Shown here: positions 34,779 to 46,995 of the stretch, one piece after another
How positions within the stretch are numbered: the stretch's first letter is position 1
Layout: each line of letters starts with the position of its first letter
Origin: Solenopsis invicta
Taxonomy: Eukaryota > Arthropoda > Insecta > Hymenoptera > Formicidae
Direction: 5' to 3'
Assembly (NCBI RefSeq): GCF_016802725.1
Contig: NC_052673.1
Coordinates: 2,009,037 to 2,073,036 of the forward strand
Length of the DNA: 64,000 nucleotides
The notes under the pieces: model-generated
What the model saw: only the letters and a program-made list of their open reading frames with translations
Told to the model about the DNA's origin: nothing
Database searches by the model: none
Position numbers and translations under genes: made by a program

Positions 34779-35602
34779 CTGTTCACCAAACAGAAATAAA
34801 TACAGATCAACTTAAATTATTAATAATTTTATACAAAATTATATACAACATTAGAATAATTAATAAATTAATAAAAATATATATAGATAATTATAACATA
34901 TAATAACTTTTATTCTTTGTGTATATACACAAACTGTTTACGAAAAGTGTGGAAATCCTTTAATATTTTAAAAAATAAGCATTTTCGAAAAAAGTGCTTC
35001 ATACAAAAGTTGTAGAATTTAGAAAGATCTGTTTATTATTATTCTTCTTCTTAATACCTTTTATCTTTTATTTTAAAATATGACAGTTGTTGTCAAAAAC
35101 TTTTCAAAATACTATAATAAAGTTTTTATTAAATACTTTCCGACTTATGAGACTTAAAAACACTATATTGCTAGCATCAACATTGTCACATGGAAATTGT
35201 TCAGTTGGATTTAGACTATGTGTTGGAAACGTTATCTTGAAAAAGTAACGCGTTACCGTTATCGTTACTTCAAATATTACGATTCGTTACTTTGTCGTTA
35301 TTTTTTTGTAATGTTGAAGTATCAAGTTATAAGATTTTAAAATTATATTATTTAATAATTAATATTGTATGTAATAATAAATATTAAAACTTTAAATTCT
35401 CTAAACTTATATACAATTGTATAGAACATAGTTCTTTTTATATTTATTTAACTTCTCTAATAATTTTTCAAATTCATTATATTAATATCTTATTTACTTT
35501 TTACTATTTTTATACTGCACAATTTTTATCAAAACTTAGATTAAACATTGTTTTTAAATCTTTTCACATTTTTAATTTCAGAAATAAATCAAAATTTTTT
35601 CA

Positions 35603-35652
<50 letters not shown>

Positions 35653-36660
35653 TAACAAAAGAAACTTTAAGTTTTTATACAATAATAAATATAAAATTTG
35701 AAAAGAATCCCGTACGATTTATGTAAAAAAATATTATCACTTAATTTTCGTCAGGAAACTATAACATATTAAAAGTAAAAAAATTTACCGATGTTTTTTT
35801 TACTCAAATCGTGTGGAGTCCTTTGATATAAAACAATGAGAAAAAAACATATTTATAACGTGATAAAAAAAACATTCTATATACACTTAAAAACATGATT
35901 CTTTCACTAAATCTTATTACAATTGCGATTCATAATCATCACGTTTGAATGATTGTGATTCATTATGAATGATGATTAATTAAACATTATTAATCAATAC
36001 AAAAAACAACTTTAAACTAATTTAGTGAGTAACTAAACATTTGAAACCATTTTCCAATTATATGTACATTGCGCATTATTATGATATTGAAAATTTATTG
36101 CCATTTAACTTGGATAGAATTATTTGCATCCAATCAAGACCCTAATGCGCGATCTATTAAATAGACAATAAAGAACTAAAGCAACGAAAAAGTAACGGCT
36201 GAATTCCCTAACAGTATAACCGTCCATATATCGACTATAAGTCGACTCATCCAAGTCGGGCTTTCAAAATTGACTGCAAATCGACTTTGCATAGACGTCT
36301 AGAAAAAGGCATGCGGTTCCGTGGTGCTGTGTGCATCATAGTATTGTTGAGAAACATAAATATTCATATCAATAGACAAAATTGATCCATATATGAAGAA
36401 ACCTCAATCACATTCCAATGAACAAACAATATTTTTTAATAAAAATTGTTTCATATCTAATTTAATTATTATATTATATTGATATATATTTTCTAATTGC
36501 ATTCTTATTTAAACAAATAACAGAAAAGTTCGTCCAGATGCTATTTCGCATTTGCAAAATTAGTAAAAAAAAATTATAATTTTATATTTGTTTATATAAA
36601 TACTGTGCTTTAATAATACATATTTCATTTTTTCGATAACGTATATTGACCTGATCTACC
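34779..36660. other. Intron sequence with relics and a (TA)n tract
   Basis: About 34940-35165 holds words similar to the 4279/48664 foldback family (TGTTTACGAAAAGTGTGGAA, AACTTTTCAAAATACTATAA), probably a decayed copy. A (TA)n tract lies at 35606-35650. The rest is AT-rich with no coding. Confidence 0.45.
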
Positions 36661-36789
36661 AGTTATATACACATATCAGCATAAAGTGCTCACAGGTCAT
36701 CATGAGGGATCAGTTCGCAGCGATCACGGAGGTCAAGCAACGTTCACCAGAGTCGCGACTTGGATGGGTGACCATTTGGAAATTTCCGA
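36661..36789 (+). repeat. 5S-rRNA-like module, copy 3
   Basis: Plus strand: leader TATATACACATATCAGCATA and CACAGGTCATCATGAGGGAT, then AGGTCAAGCAACGTTCACCA, AGTCGCGACTTGGATGGGTG and ACCATTTGGAAATTTCC. Same order as copies 1 and 2. It is followed at 36900-37080 by AATGTTGCTGCAATTTTCC-type words like those flanking copy 1, so the module and the AATATTGC sequence travel together. Confidence 0.7.
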
Positions 36790-37121
36790 AGATTTCCGAG
36801 ATTTTTTTTGCAAAAAATGTTTTTAAAATGTTACAAAAATATTGTTTTGTTTATTGGAATTATGTGATGTAATAATATTTATGTGAATACTTTGGAAAAA
36901 TTCGTAACATTGTTGTTGGGACGTTTCAATGCAATATTTCAAAAAGCGGACATCTTAATGTTGCTGCAATTTTCCAGCAATGTTGTAGTAATGTTTTGCA
37001 ATTATTATGCAATATTACAATGTTTTAATGAAATCATTCTGCAATGTTCCTGCAATCTCTCTGTGCTGTATGGATAACTATGTGTTCTTTTCAATCGATT
37101 CTTTTCTTATCATTTTACATG

Positions 37122-37198
37122 TGTAACGAACCGCCTTTTCACTCTCCCTCCGTCCACCGCTCCGTGCTGTTCGGCCGACCATCCGCCGGACAGCAAAA
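37122..37198 (+). mobile_element. Start of a probable LTR (TGTAACGA...), interrupted
   Basis: Begins TGTAACGAACCGCC and contains GTTCGGCCGACCATCCGCCG and GACAGC, matching the start of the reversed LTR at 57056-58040 (TGTAACC..., GGCCGAACATCCGCCGGACA). I infer it is the 5' end of the LTR whose 3' end is at 43387-44237, separated by nested insertions. Confidence 0.55.
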
Positions 37199-37306
37199 AA
37201 GTAGAGTCCCTAGAAGTAGAGAGTCTGGACTTCTGGGGCTTCCACGTGATTGGATACACGTGATTGTGCACCTAAAATGGCAGCACCAATACGGATCTCT
37301 GTTTAA

Positions 37307-37821
37307 CCCGTTGTGGTTACACCTCCAAAAAATAACGTAATGATTACACTGGGTCCAGTTGACCCGTCGCAAAAAAACAGTTGCCATTTGCGTTCCTTTT
37401 GATGAATCGACTCAAATCCTTCATGAAAATGAAGTTTAAGACTTCTTCTTCGTAATCAAATCGTTTATGTATTCTTTATTAAATTTTTTAATATTGAAAC
37501 GACACAAGGAAAAAAAATTTTGAAAAATATGCCATTTTGTACTAAAAAATTCCTGAAAATTCAAATTTTTGAGTAAAATCAAAGTTATTACCGGGGTTCT
37601 ACTCCAAAAGTAGTATACTTTTAAGGAAAAAATAGTATTATATCGAGCTTTTCAAAAAGTATATTTATTTTGAAGATTGAAGTTGGTAATTGTAATGAAA
37701 ATCACGAAATGATATAAATCAATGTTGAAGGAGTAAAATAATGTGAAGAAATTTTTTTTGTGTCAAAAACTATATATTTTGATGGCCTTGGGTCATTTAA
37801 ACCCAGTGTAACCACAACGAG
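37307..37821. mobile_element. TTAA-flanked MITE, 515 bp
   Basis: The ends CCCGTTGTGGTTACAC and GTGTAACCACAACGAG are near-perfect inverted repeats flanked by TTAA (37303-37306 and 37822-37825). Subterminal CACTGGGTCCAGTTGACCC pairs loosely with TTGGGTCATTTAAACCCAG. Ends and duplication fit piggyBac-type MITEs. No coding. Confidence 0.85.
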
Positions 37822-38148
37822 TTAATCTTTTTTAGCCAATGCATCAACAGCATGCAACACGTTCGAGGACTTCCGGTTGGATAGTGTTAGAAGGTAAACG
37901 AGTGTCCAACGGGCGAAAATAAAATAGCAGATTAGTGCAATTGCAGAGTGAGGAAAAGGAAAAAGCGGGAGGAGAAGGAAGATAGTGAAGGAGAAAAGCC
38001 AAGGAAGTGAAGGGAACAAAAAGACAGAAGGGATTAAAACACAGAAGGATCCAAAATCTGAACGAAAGTTTAGGTTAGGAAACTGTGAGAAGAAAAGAGA
38101 GCGAGGCGAGATAAGCAAGAACGAAGAGGTCACAGAGAGAAGAAACAG

Positions 38149-38886
38149 ATGGCGCCACCGGGAAGACCGGCAGGAGGTAAAGCGAAAGGGGAATGCAACA
38201 ACATAGAGAAGTACGTAGCAGGAGGAGAAGAGACAATAATAACTGCACTGAAAAAGATAGGAAAAGAGATTGAGCAAAATATTAGCAAAAAGATGGAAAG
38301 GATGATGGAACAACTCGATCAGATAAGGAAAGAATGGGAAGAAGAAAAGTAGATAAGAGAAGAGGAAAGAAGGAAAGAAAAAGAAGAATGGAAGGAAGAG
38401 AAGAAGAATCTGGAGAGGAGAATAGAGAACCTAGAATGGGAAAAAGAGAAAAAAGATAGAGAAAAACGGAAAAACAACATAATAATGAGAGGAGTAAACA
38501 AATGGGAGGAAGATAAAATTGAACAAGAGACAAAGGAGTTCATAAAAGAGAACCTGAAAATAGAGGTGGACATAATCAAAGCATACAAAGTGCAGTCCAG
38601 AGGAGACAAATGTACGGTAGTGGCAGAAGTAGGAACCTGGGAGCAAAAGAGAGAGATAATGGTCAAAAAGAAAGAACTACGAGCAGGAGTCTTTATAGAC
38701 GACGATCTAACGAGGATGGAAAGGGAAATGCAGAACAAACTGAGGGAGAAAGCGAAGGAAGAAAGAGAAAAAGGAAACAAGGTCAAGGTAGGATACGGAA
38801 AGATTATGATAGAAGACAAATGGTATCGATGGAACACAAGAGAGAAGAAACTAAAGGAAGAGAAAAGAAGAGGAGGAGAAGAATGA
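38149..38886 (+). pseudogene. LINE ORF1, coiled-coil protein, one nonsense codon
   Basis: Reads MAPPGRPAGGKAKGECNNIE, then long Lys/Glu-rich heptad-like stretches (MERMMEQLDQIRKEWEEEK), a TAG at 38350-38352, continuing in the same frame with IIMRGVNKWEEDKIEQETKE and VGTWEQKREIMVKKKELR, ending RRGGEE and a stop. ORF1 proteins of such elements bind RNA and trimerise through coiled coils. No zinc knuckles are visible. The IIMRGV and WEQKREIM parts look like the RRM-type domain of LINE ORF1. Confidence 0.75.
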
Positions 38887-38899
38887 GATACAAGCGGCG

Positions 38900-41800
38900 G
38901 GGATGGAAAAGGGAAGGGAGGGGGGTTAAAAATCTGCTTTTGGAATGTGGTGGGACTAGCTAACAAATGTGAAGAGGCGTGAGAATATTTAGAAGAATTT
39001 GATATACTAGGTCTTACAGAAACGTGGATAGATGAGGAAGGATGGAAGAAGATAGAGAACAAGGTCTCAAAGGAATACATCTGGAAATGCATACCGGCAA
39101 AAAAGGAACATACGAAAGGAAGGGCAAAAGGCGGGATCGTGAAGGCAGTAAGAAAAAGTCTAGAACAAGTGGAAATCAAAGAGATAAACGGAGAAATGGC
39201 AGAGGCTAAACTGAAATACAACGGAAACAGTTGGAGGATCGTTACGCTTTATAGCCAAAAGATAGAAGAAACGGTAGAAACCCTAACGGAGCAGATACCA
39301 GAAGAAGAAGAAAACTACTTACTGATAGGAGGAGATTTCAACGCAAGAACAGGCAATAAAGGAGGCCCAATAGAAGAAGAAGGAGAAGAGAGAAGTGAAA
39401 TCAGACGGTCCATAGACAAAGTAAGTAATAGAGAAGGAAGGATATTATTAAACAAAATAGAAGAAAGAGGCTGGACAATCTTGAATGGAAGCTTCGACGA
39501 GGAAGGAGGATGGACATACATAGGAGGGTCAGGTATGTCGGTCATAGACTATATAATAGGAAATGATAGAGCGGCAGGAGAAGTAAAATCGATGAAAGAA
39601 GGAGACAGAACAGAGTCAGATCACATTCCATTAGAAGGTAATAGGAGCACAAACAAAAAAAAAAAAAAGGCGGAAACAAGACAAAAGAAATAGAGAAAAG
39701 TGTCTGGTCAGAAGAAGGAATAGAAAACTACAGAGAAAATTGCAAAGACTGGGCCAACACACGGAACGAGACGGAAGATATATGGAGGGAAATAAGAGAT
39801 AAGGTAAAGCAATCCATAACGAAACAGAGAAAGAAGATTAAGCTCTGGAAAATAGGAGAAAGAAGGTGGTACAATAGAGAATGGAAAGAAAAGAGAATTA
39901 AGAAAAATGCTGAGAAACCTAAAGAAGGGAAGAATCGACAGAGAAGATTATATAGCAAGGAGGAAGGAATACAAAGAATGGTGCAAAGAGCAGAAGAAGA
40001 GACACGAACAAGCAGAAGAAGAGGAAATACAAAAGATAAAAAGTGAAAAAGAGGCGTGGAAATACATTAATAAATACGGAAAGCAGAGAAAGGAGAGGAT
40101 AAGCGACGATATAAGGATGGACGAATGGAGAGAGTACTTCATTGGATTACTCGGGGGAACACAGAGTAAAATAGAACTAGAAAAAGGTGAACAAGAAAAG
40201 GAAACAGACATAACGAGGGAAGAACCAGAAGACATAACAAAAGAAGAACTAAAAGAAATATTGAGAAAGTTAAAAAAAGCAAAAGCGCCAGGAGAAGATG
40301 AAATAGAAAACGAGGCGTGGATACATATGTCACATGAAATAGGAGAAGAATTCTGGAAATTGATAAATAAAATATGGAAAGGAAAAGGACTACCAGAAGA
40401 TTGGAACAAAGGCGTAATTAGCCCAATACACAAAAGAGGAGACAGAAACGAAATAAAAAATTACAGAGGGATAACGCTAATGGATTCAGCGTACAAAATA
40501 TATGCAAGTATTCTGAACAAGAAACTAGAAAAGGAAATAGAAAACAAGTTAAAAGAGACACAGTTTGGCTTCAGGAAGGGAAGAGGAACCATGGACGCAG
40601 TCTATACTGTGAACTACATAGTGAACAGAGAACTAAGCAAGAAAGGAGGAAAAATATTCACATTTTTTGCGGATTTAAAAGCAGCTTTCGACAAGGTGAA
40701 CAGAAAACTGCTGATAGAGATGATGGAGAAGATGGAAATAGAAACAAACTTGAGACAGAGGATCACAGAAATATATAAAGAGACAAGTAACGTAATAAAA
40801 ATAGGAGAGGAACAATCGCAAGAATTTTGGACAGAAATAGGACTCAGACAAGGATGCCCACTAAGCCCAGCCTTATTTAACATATATATAAAAAATCTAG
40901 AAGAAGAAATGGAAAAAGGGCAGGTTGGAGGAGTCGTAGTGGGCAAAGAAAAAATCCGGACAATAACATACGCAGACGACATCGTTTTATGGCAGAGAGA
41001 GAAGCGGAACTGAAAGAGATGATGAAGAGATTCAGAAAATACTTAGAGAAGAAGGAGCTGAGCCTAAGCGCAGACAAATCGAAAGTATTGGTTTTCGAAA
41101 ACGGAAGAGGAAGAAGAAAGAAGAGAGAATGGAAATGGAAAGAAGAAAACATAGAGGAAGTCAAGGAGATAAAATATCTTGGCTACACGCTACAAAAAAA
41201 ACGGAGGCGCGGAGAAACATACAAGGGAAAGACTGCGAAGAGCAACAATAGCAATGAAAAGGACATGGAGCATAGGAGAAAGAATATTCAAAGAAGACTT
41301 CAGAAGAAGAATAAAAATGTTTGAAGCACTAGTAGGAAGCGTGGCCCTATACGGGGCAGAAGTATGGGGCTGGAGAGACGAAAAAACATTAGACGGAATA
41401 AAAAGGAAATATGCAAAATGGATATTAAATCTGGACAGAGGAACACCGAACTATATACTGCTGGAGGAGACAAAAATGGAAGAGATCAGAATACAGGCGA
41501 TCAAAAGAGCACTCAGATATGAAGAAAAAGCGAGACAATCAGGGAAGAAAATAGTGAAGGAATGCATAAGAGATCTGGAAAAGAGACGGCCAGAAGCAGA
41601 AGAAGGGAAATGGGAAAGAAAGAGGAAAAAGATGTTAGAGGAGGCAGGAATAAACAAAGAACAATTAAGAAGAGAAAGAGAGACAGCAAACGAGGAAATA
41701 ACAGAGAACATCCTGAAAGAATTAAAAACTAGAGAGAGCAGAAGAAGACAACAAAAGATAAATGAATCTAGATATAACACTGACTACAAAGCGATTATAC

Positions 41801-42000
41801 CAGAAGAAAGACCGAAATACCTGGAGGGAAGGATAAAGAAGAAAGACAGGTGTCTGATAGCAAGATACAGATGCGGAAATGAGACGAGAGGCAGCCAGTA
41901 TTGGAGAGAGGAAGCAGAAAGAAGATGTAGAATTTGCAAAAGAGAAGAAGAGAGTCTGTACCATATGATCAAAGATGTGAAGCAACAAAGAGTGAAATGA
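38900..42000 (+). pseudogene. LINE ORF2: endonuclease and reverse transcriptase, frameshifted
   Basis: Endonuclease motifs: KICFWNVVGLANK, ILGLTETW, GGDFNARTG, SVIDYIIGN and SDHIPLE. Reverse transcriptase motifs: GVISPIHKRGDRNEIKNYRG, FGFRKGRGTMDAV, FADLKAAFDKV (motif A), GLRQGCPLSPALFNIYI (motif B) and TYADDIVL with the YADD catalytic pair at about 40969-40980. The C-terminal part has LVGSVALYGAEVWGW and CGNETRGSQYW followed by CRICKREEESLYHM, a zinc-type motif. Breaks: TGA at 38980-38982, a shift near the A-run at 39655, and others near 39900, 41000 and 41190. Inactive. Confidence 0.88.
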
Positions 42001-42584
42001 CGTTAGAAGAAATCATAGGAGAAGAAGGAAAGGGGCTACAAACGATGAAAAGGATAGAAAAAGTGAGAATGGAGACGACCAAAAATGAGAAAGAAGAGAG
42101 AGAAAACAGCAAGAAGAAAGAAGCAAAAGAAAGTTAAATTACACCAAAGACATTGTATTGACAACGGCAACGTAGATTCACCTGTAAAGTTATGATCAAT
42201 TAACCATGGACTAAAGTCTAGCAGATGCATATGTATATAACCTTTAAGTCTAATTTTGAGATAATTATGTTTGTTTCTGTAATTTTATTTTATTTAAATT
42301 TTAAATTTTAATTTTGTTCTTAATTTTGTTTTCTGATTTAATCTAACTTGAAAAGAATTTTGATTTTGTTTATGATTAAGATTTTGATTTTAACTATTAT
42401 TAAGTTTAAGTAGGAATTAAGTATAATATGAAGACTGATAACTGTTAGAAAGAAGTGTTAAAACAAGGTTTAAGTGTTAAGTTTTAAAACTATATGTAAA
42501 TGTATACCAAAAGAATGTAACCGGAAGCCATCCTAAGCCGCAAGGCAAACGGATTAAACAAAATAATAATAAATAATAATAATA
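42001..42584 (+). other. LINE 3' untranslated region and AAT tail
   Basis: Follows ORF2. T-rich from 42240 and ends AAACAAAATAATAATAAATAA before the target duplication. Confidence 0.75.
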
Positions 42585-42766
42585 CAACACGTTCGAGTAA
42601 TACAGTGCACACAATGATAAACACACATAAAGTTCACGTACATACATACACTGACATTTTAGGGGCAGATGTTCAGACTCTCTACTTCTAGAGACACTAC
42701 AAAGAAGAGGCGCAGAGTCTCCTTAATTTTGGCCGATGGGGCGATAAGAACGGAATGCCAAAATTA

Positions 42767-42841
42767 TAGAATACCCTCACCTTACCACTTGCGCGAGCAA
42801 AGTACACGATGGTAGACTCGTGCTGTGGTGAGGGTATTCTG
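42767..42841. repeat. 75-bp hairpin MITE
   Basis: TAGAATACCCTCACC and GGTGAGGGTATTCTG form inverted ends of 14 bp around a loop with GCGCGAGCAAAGTACACGAT. TA lies at both ends. Confidence 0.75.
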
Positions 42842-42970
42842 TAAAAGGAAGAGATATGATATTAGTGTTTGTCAAAGTACGTGTGAAAGAATGCAAAGAT
42901 TATGGGGGCCAAAGGAGACTCTACTGTACCGACCGCTCCCCGAACATCCCTTCCTCTCGAGATGCGGGTA

Positions 42971-43385
42971 TACAGGATGTCCGGTAAATACCGTCCCTGG
43001 TTTCGTGGATTGATAGATCAAGTAAAACTGAGCAGAAAAGTTCTTTACCATTTTTAAATACTCGCCATAGTTAACAATGTAAAAATTAATAAAGTCTTCG
43101 AATAAGCGCGTATCACCGCGCGCAAGGATCGTCCGCCGGTCGCCGAGACGTAGGCAGCCGCGGTTGGCGGCGCGGCGCGGTGAGGAGGAAAAAGCAGCAG
43201 TAGCTCGGGAACCGTAGCGGCGGGCGGTCCTTGCGCGCGGTGATACGCTCTTATTCGAAGGCTTTGTTAATTTTTACCTCGTTAACTATGGCAAGTATTA
43301 AAAAATGGTAAAAGATTTTTCTGCTCAGTTTTACTTAATCTATCAATCCACGAAACCAAGGGCAGTATTTACCTGACACCCTGTA
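42971..43385. repeat. 415-bp GC-rich foldback element
   Basis: The ends TACAGGATGTCCGGTAAATA and its inverse (TATTTACCTGACACCCTGTA) start arms with AAGTTCTTTACCATTTTTAA, AAAAATTAATAAAG, CGCGTATCACCGCGCGCAAG and GTCCGCC. The structure is a near-complete palindrome, related to the terminal arms of 9410-11614. It interrupts the LTR at 37122-44237. Confidence 0.85.
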
Positions 43386-43386
43386 T

Positions 43387-44237
43387 AAGCGCCGCCGTTT
43401 CTGCGAGAATCGCTTCTTCTCCTCCAAACCGTCCGCTCACAAAGAAGCAGTCTTTCCTACGCTCCAACCCGAAATCAAGCGCCTTGGTTTCTGTCGAGAA
43501 CTTTCGACGACAAGCATTCCGACAACTCTTAGACCGCCGCCGATTCCCGGACTCAAGCGACTTGGACTCCGAGCAAGCGATCTTGCTCATCGGCGAGAAC
43601 CACCATCCGTTCTCCATCCATCCGGCGACCACTGACCAGGGATACGGAGTTCCGTGCCTCTACCAAGTGCTCTTGACGTGAGTCGCCACCGCCGCAACAA
43701 CACCGCGGTATTAACCGCTTCACGCCGTGATCAAGAACCGCGAGGAATAAGTACAGCTGTACCGCGAGCGCGACTACATCACCGCTGGGCACGCGCGCCC
43801 GTCGCCGCGACCGAGACCTTTGGTAAGGCCGCGTAAATAATAGGCCGCACGAAACTGTAAACAGGGATTCCGAGTTCGGAGAAATTCGTCTCGGAATCAC
43901 CTGTGCTTGTAACGTTCATAATTATTTCCGTTATTCGTCCGCCCGTCCACGCATTAAATAGTTACCGAGTATCTGTTGCGTCCGTCTGCGCGTTAAACAA
44001 TTACCGATTATCTGTTCCGTCCGTCCGCGCGTAATTATAAATTATCTGTTTTGTCCGTCCGAGCGTCATCTCCATCTCGTCCTCCACGTTTTGTAAATAT
44101 TTTTTCGAGTTTTTCTTTTCTTTGAATAAACCGTTTTACTTTATACCATCAAAATCACGTCTAGTTCTCTTGGCGATCTACCCGCGACCTAGTCCTCTGG
44201 CCAACTACCGTCCGTACGCGGAAGTCAGGTCGTTACA
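43387..44237 (+). mobile_element. 3' part of a probable solo LTR
   Basis: Unusually GC-rich and ends GGTCGTTACACA. It shares with the reversed LTR at 57056-58040 the blocks CAAGCGATCTTG, GACCAGGGATACGGAGTTCC and GCCTCTACCAAGTGCTCTTG, as well as GCGGTATTAACCGCT. A polyadenylation-like GAATAAACCG lies near 44126, and CGTCCGTCCGCGCGT-type words are tandemly repeated at 43940-44065. No gag or pol follows, so it is solo or truncated. Protein-like readings across it have no family match. Confidence 0.6.
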
Positions 44238-44766
44238 CACTTGTAAAAATATTAAAAATATTAAAATCATCAAAAAAAATTAAATCTTTATAAAATATTT
44301 CGTTTTTGATATTGAAATGTATACCAATAAAATATTTTTAATCATTTCGACTGGAACCTTTTACACGCAAAATAAGGAAAATTAATTTACATAAAAAAAA
44401 TATACATAAAAAAATCTTGAAACTTGAAGAATTATTCAGATATGTTGTTTTTAATAGACTAGATAGATTCTGTATGTTCTCTATTTTATTATTATTATTA
44501 TGTATCTTTTGTATGTGGATTTCTATATTTTATTGTCATATTATTTGCTATTTAAATTAAATGAGCATGTAGTTAAGAAAAATTAACATTAATGAAGAGT
44601 AAAAAAAAATTTGTTACAGTGAAATATGGTACCTAATCGAATTCACGATTTATGATATGTGAATTTTTCAGAAATTATAGAAAATAAAGATGAAAAAGAT
44701 AATAGCGTGTAATTTCTGGGGCAAAAATCATGTATAAACGAAGAAAGAAAAAAAGAAAGCACTTAC
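44238..44766. other. Intron sequence, nothing recognised
   Basis: AT-rich intron between the LTR and exon C. Confidence 0.5.
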
Positions 44767-44951
44767 CAGCACTGTGAATAATGAGCAATCAGCGAGGGGA
44801 TATTATCGAACCTGTTTTCACTCGTTTCCAAACTTAACTTGCCATTGTCGGCCTGAATGAGATAATGTTCAATATATGGTCCTTTCCCAACAGGTAATCT
44901 CACCGAGAGAGCCATTGTATCACTTTGGCTCGATTGTCGTACCACGAAGTT
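44767..44951 (-). CDS. spri: Sprint (RIN family Rab5 GEF), exon C, SH2 core
   Basis: Minus-strand exon of 185 bp with an acceptor after TATTGCAG and a gtaagt donor. Phase 0 in, phase 2 out. It encodes NFVVRQSSQSDTMALSVRLP, VGKGPYIEHYLIQADNGKLS and FDNIPSLIAHYSQC. FVVRQS is the FLVRES-type motif whose Arg binds phosphotyrosine in SH2 domains; IEHYLI is the beta-D strand with the usual His; SLIAHY is the start of helix B. The domain starts in the exon at 50014-50205 and ends in the one at 34603-34778. Confidence 0.95.
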
Positions 44952-46995
44952 CTGCAATACAATAAATATACATTTATAATAAACAATGATTTATTATAAC
45001 GTTTATAGTTAATATTTCAATAATATGGAACATATACAGCAGTAATGTGTGTATAATACTGAAAAAGTAAGACATAGAATATTAAGATAAGAGAAATTTT
45101 TAAATTATTTTTTATAGAGGAGAGGAGGAGGTGATAGAGTATCATTTTACTTTCTGAAAACAGCTCTGAAGATATTAATGCAATATAATTTTTATAGACA
45201 CAAATTTGTTATCATAGAGTTCTAACAATCATTCCATAGGGAGAAGTTCATCGTGTATATAAAATAAACATAATTTATAACTGAAGATTGAAAAGAGAAA
45301 AAAGATGTCTGCAAGATGGAGGTATCGTTACATATTATCATTGCAACTAATAATGTCATAAAAAGCATTTATATTTACAAAAAGTCACAAATTTTAATGA
45401 TCCTTCGTAAATCTTGCGAATTACAAAAGTGTCACAGAACAAATAGATTTTATAAATATCTTTTAAAACGTAGTTTTTATTGTAAAAAAGAACCATTTTT
45501 TGAAATAACATTCTGCGGTACTAGTAAACATTTATGTACAACATTTACAATCTAGTTGTAAAGCCGCAAGAGCGATCATAATGCTAAATGATCCACGACC
45601 TTCTCCCATACATAGTAACATACTATAACTGTAATTTTCGGATTCATGCGTTATATTACACAGTAGATTCAATTATATTATTTAAAATTCACATTTAATT
45701 CGCCTTCAAGTTAAACTAAAGTTAACACTTACTCGCCATCATACTAATATTTTGTTCCTCACTAACAATCATGAGGTCACTCGCGTTTTACGCTTCTATT
45801 AAAGGATACACTATAATGGGATGGTTTACAATGATAATTTTATTTAGGTTCAACCTTTTAATGTACGATTAAGAAATGAAATGGCAATAACAATTGGTAA
45901 AACGATACAATTTTGATAAATATGCGAACAAAGTTACGGCAAATGAAAGGTAATTTTTTTTTAAATTATAACTTTCTTAAAAATTATCATAGAAAACTAA
46001 TTTAAAAAAAAATTAAAGTTAAAAGATCATATTTAAAAAAAAATGTTTTATTAATTTAAATTTGAATTATAATTTAATGTTAAATTTGTAACATGAATAA
46101 TGCTTATTTTTATGATACAAAATAAGTGGATAATATGAAATTTTCAATAAATATAGTTTCAATTCTGTGTGTTCAATGAATTTTAATAGAAATTTAATGT
46201 TAAAAAGTAAAAATTTTTATATTTAGATAATAATTTAAAAACATATGTACATAATTTTTAAATACATTTTTAATTATTTAATATAAAATGTTATTTTTTT
46301 TCTAAATCAAGGATTTAAAAATGCTCTTCTATTATTAATTAAATTAAAATTTCTCATAAATATATAAAATTTGCAATAAAAATTTACAGTGACTGTTTTA
46401 AGGTAAATAAGTGTTTCTATAAATTGAGCCTTTAAGCATTAATATTATTATTCCGGCTTCATGACTGTGTTTCAAGTCCGATGAATACGCAGTTTGAGTT
46501 AAAAATTGTAAAAATTAAAAATTATTATTCGGCACCAAGAACCGCTGTGATTGGAATAGGCCATCTATTCTCGCGTTTTAATTTCAGTCCGATATAACGT
46601 ATTATTGTTTATTGTACAACGTTGAACCAAAAAAATGTATCGAATACAATTTCGTAAATTTACATGAAAGGACGTTTTTATATTTGCATTAATGTGACAC
46701 ATTTTTGTGACACTTAAAACAAAGAAGGTATATAAAAATGACCAAAATTTGCCCTAAATAAAAACCTAAGAAACTTAATTTCACAATGTTTCTTGATGTA
46801 TATGAAAGAGAAAAGTAATATTTATAATATCAGAAACTACAAGTAGAATTTCTGATAACAATAAAGTGTCATACAAAATACGTAAAAGCATATGTGACAT
46901 TATATTTCAATTTTCTTTATTTCTATATGATTAAACCTGTTTATATTTAATATATGTATTTACGATTATCTTTAAATGCATTTTGCATACAACTT
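44952..46995. other. Intron sequence, nothing recognised
   Basis: About 2 kb of AT-rich intron. I see no coding, repeat ends or RNA gene that I can support. Confidence 0.5.

Larger units (their letters stand above)
37868..42584 (+). mobile_element. Full-length, decayed non-LTR retrotransposon (LINE), 4.7 kb
   Basis: The element is bounded by the perfect 13-bp direct repeat CAACACGTTCGAG (37855-37867 and 42585-42597). It contains ORF1, then ORF2 with an apurinic-type endonuclease and a reverse transcriptase, and ends in an AAT-rich tail (about 42561-42584). The tail of short AAT repeats, rather than poly(A), is known from the I and related clades, but I cannot assign the clade. The strand is purine-rich, which creates long false frames on the minus strand. 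Confidence 0.92.
37199..42705. repeat. Foldback element hosting a TTAA MITE and a LINE
   Basis: AGTAGAGTCCCTAGAAGTAG at about 37200 is inverted at about 42684-42705 (CTACTTCTAGAGACACTAC). Both sides also share inner words such as CCTAAAATG / CATTTTAGG. Without its two insertions the element is only about 280 bp. No coding of its own. Confidence 0.55.

Noticed and set aside
37822..38313. 163-codon open frame on the minus strand
   Set aside because: Antisense of the LINE 5' region and ORF1; hydrophobic composition comes from complementing an A/G-rich strand.
38319..39221. 300-codon open frame on the minus strand, serine/phenylalanine-rich
   Set aside because: It is the antisense of the purine-rich LINE ORF1/ORF2; the plus strand has the recognisable motifs.
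43387..44060. GC-rich open frames as a host exon
   Set aside because: Sequence is shared with the reversed copy at 57056-58040 and behaves as LTR; the readings have no conserved motif and differ in frame between copies.
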